Below, piece by piece: positions 5,700-6,274 of a stretch of DNA of 6,274 nt. How positions within the stretch are numbered: position 1 is the first letter of the stretch; each line of letters opens with the position of its first letter. Origin of the DNA: Bacteroidales bacterium UBA2939 (GTDB lineage: Bacteria; Bacteroidota; Bacteroidia; Bacteroidales; P3); contig DECD01000030.1 of assembly GCA_002349055.1 (NCBI GenBank), positions 15,730 through 22,003 of the forward strand. Reading direction: 5' to 3'. Made by a program: the position numbers and the translations under genes. A model generated the notes under the pieces. The model was not told the origin of the DNA, ran no database searches, and saw only the letters and a program-made list of their open reading frames with translations.

Positions 5700-6274
5700 A
5701 TGGCAAATTTAAAAGAAGTCCGCACCCGTATCACCTCCGTGAGTTCGACGCAGCAGATTACCTCTGCCATGAAGATGGTGTCTGCCGCCAAGTTCCGCCG
5801 TGCGCAGAACGCCATCATCGGCATGCGTCCCTACGCGACGCAGTTGGGCGACATCGTGTCAGGCATCGAGACGGACGGCGAGGTGCTGACCCCCTACCAC
5901 TCCATACGTCCCCTGCACAATGTCCTCCTGGTGGTTGTTACCTCCAACAAGGGACTGTGTGGGGCTTTCAACAGCAATGTCATCAAGCAGGCGCAGGCGC
6001 GCATCGACCATTTCCGCAACAGCCTCCCTGCCGACGGACGACTGAAAGTGCTCTCTATCGGCAAAAAGTCGTCCGAGATGCTGGCTCGCCAGAAAGACCT
6101 CGACCTGACGGTTCGTGACGAGGTGCTAGATGCTCCCGCATTCGATACCATTGCCGAAATTTCGGACACTATCATGGCCGAGTTCGCCGACAAGCAGTAC
6201 GACTATGTGGAGGTTGTGTACAACCAGTTCAAGAACTCCCTCACCCAGATTCTCTGCACCGAACAGTTCTTGCC
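5700..6274 (+). CDS. atpG: ATP synthase F1 subunit gamma, 3' truncated by window end
   Basis: The frame from ATG 5700 stays open to the window edge: 191 complete codons, about two thirds of a usual gamma (about 290 residues). Gamma is the central shaft that couples c-ring rotation to the catalytic sites. The N-terminus MANLKEVRTRITSVSSTQQI and then TSAMKMVSAAKFRRAQ forms the first long helix of the shaft's coiled coil. TSNKGLCGAFNSN (81-93) is the family's conserved GLCG.xN block in the Rossmann-like domain. The C-terminal helix, which carries the other half of the coiled coil, lies beyond the window. The start codon is only 2 bp after the atpA stop, so translational coupling with atpA is likely. 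Confidence 0.95.
   Translation, partial: MANLKEVRTRITSVSSTQQITSAMKMVSAAKFRRAQNAIIGMRPYATQLGDIVSGIETDGEVLTPYHSIRPLHNVLLVVVTSNKGLCGAFNSNVIKQAQARIDHFRNSLPADGRLKVLSIGKKSSEMLARQKDLDLTVRDEVLDAPAFDTIAEISDTIMAEFADKQYDYVEVVYNQFKNSLTQILCTEQFL

Overview
The window looks like a piece of a Bacteroidales chromosome (phylum Bacteroidota), probably from an anaerobic, host-associated lineage of the Prevotella / Muribaculaceae / Porphyromonas kind. Three things point there: a C-terminal type IX secretion (T9SS) sorting domain in the first gene, two promoters with the Bacteroidota -7 element TAnnTTTG, and genes without clear Shine-Dalgarno sequences. Coding DNA is GC-rich, while the intergenic gaps are AT-rich and full of short tandem and inverted repeats. 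The genus cannot be fixed from this sequence alone. All genes are on the plus strand.

Layout. (a) 1-462 is the 3' end of a secreted or surface protein: an InlB-like/Flg_new-type repeat domain, then a T9SS type A sorting domain, closed by a strong intrinsic terminator (506-545). (b) 546-737 is a gap with 11-bp tandem repeats, overlapping inverted repeats and a good promoter. (c) 738-2318 is nadB, L-aspartate oxidase, the first step of de novo NAD synthesis. (d) 2319-2570 is a gap holding a roughly 130-bp imperfect inverted repeat and then a promoter -7 element. (e) 2571-6274 is the F-type ATP synthase cluster atpE-atpF-atpH-atpA-atpG (subunits c, b, delta, alpha, gamma); atpG is cut by the window end.

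The ATP synthase genes encode the proton-conducting rotor ring (c), the peripheral stalk (b and delta), and part of the catalytic head and central shaft (alpha, gamma). Subunit a (atpB), which in Bacteroidota normally lies directly before atpE, is not there; nadB and a separate promoter occupy that place. Subunits beta and epsilon (atpD, atpC) are also outside the window, as is usual for this phylum, where they form a separate block.

The genes themselves are ordinary housekeeping genes plus one T9SS cargo. The unusual content is non-coding or low-complexity: an 8-bp tandem repeat inside the T9SS cargo gene, just before its sorting domain, where copy-number change would switch frame; a GC-rich hairpin directly after atpE that could set the excess of c subunit; and 7-bp-period repeat arrays placed only in the atpE-atpF and atpH-atpA gaps. 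I found no convincing new defence system, mobile element with a transposase, CRISPR array, tRNA or rRNA.
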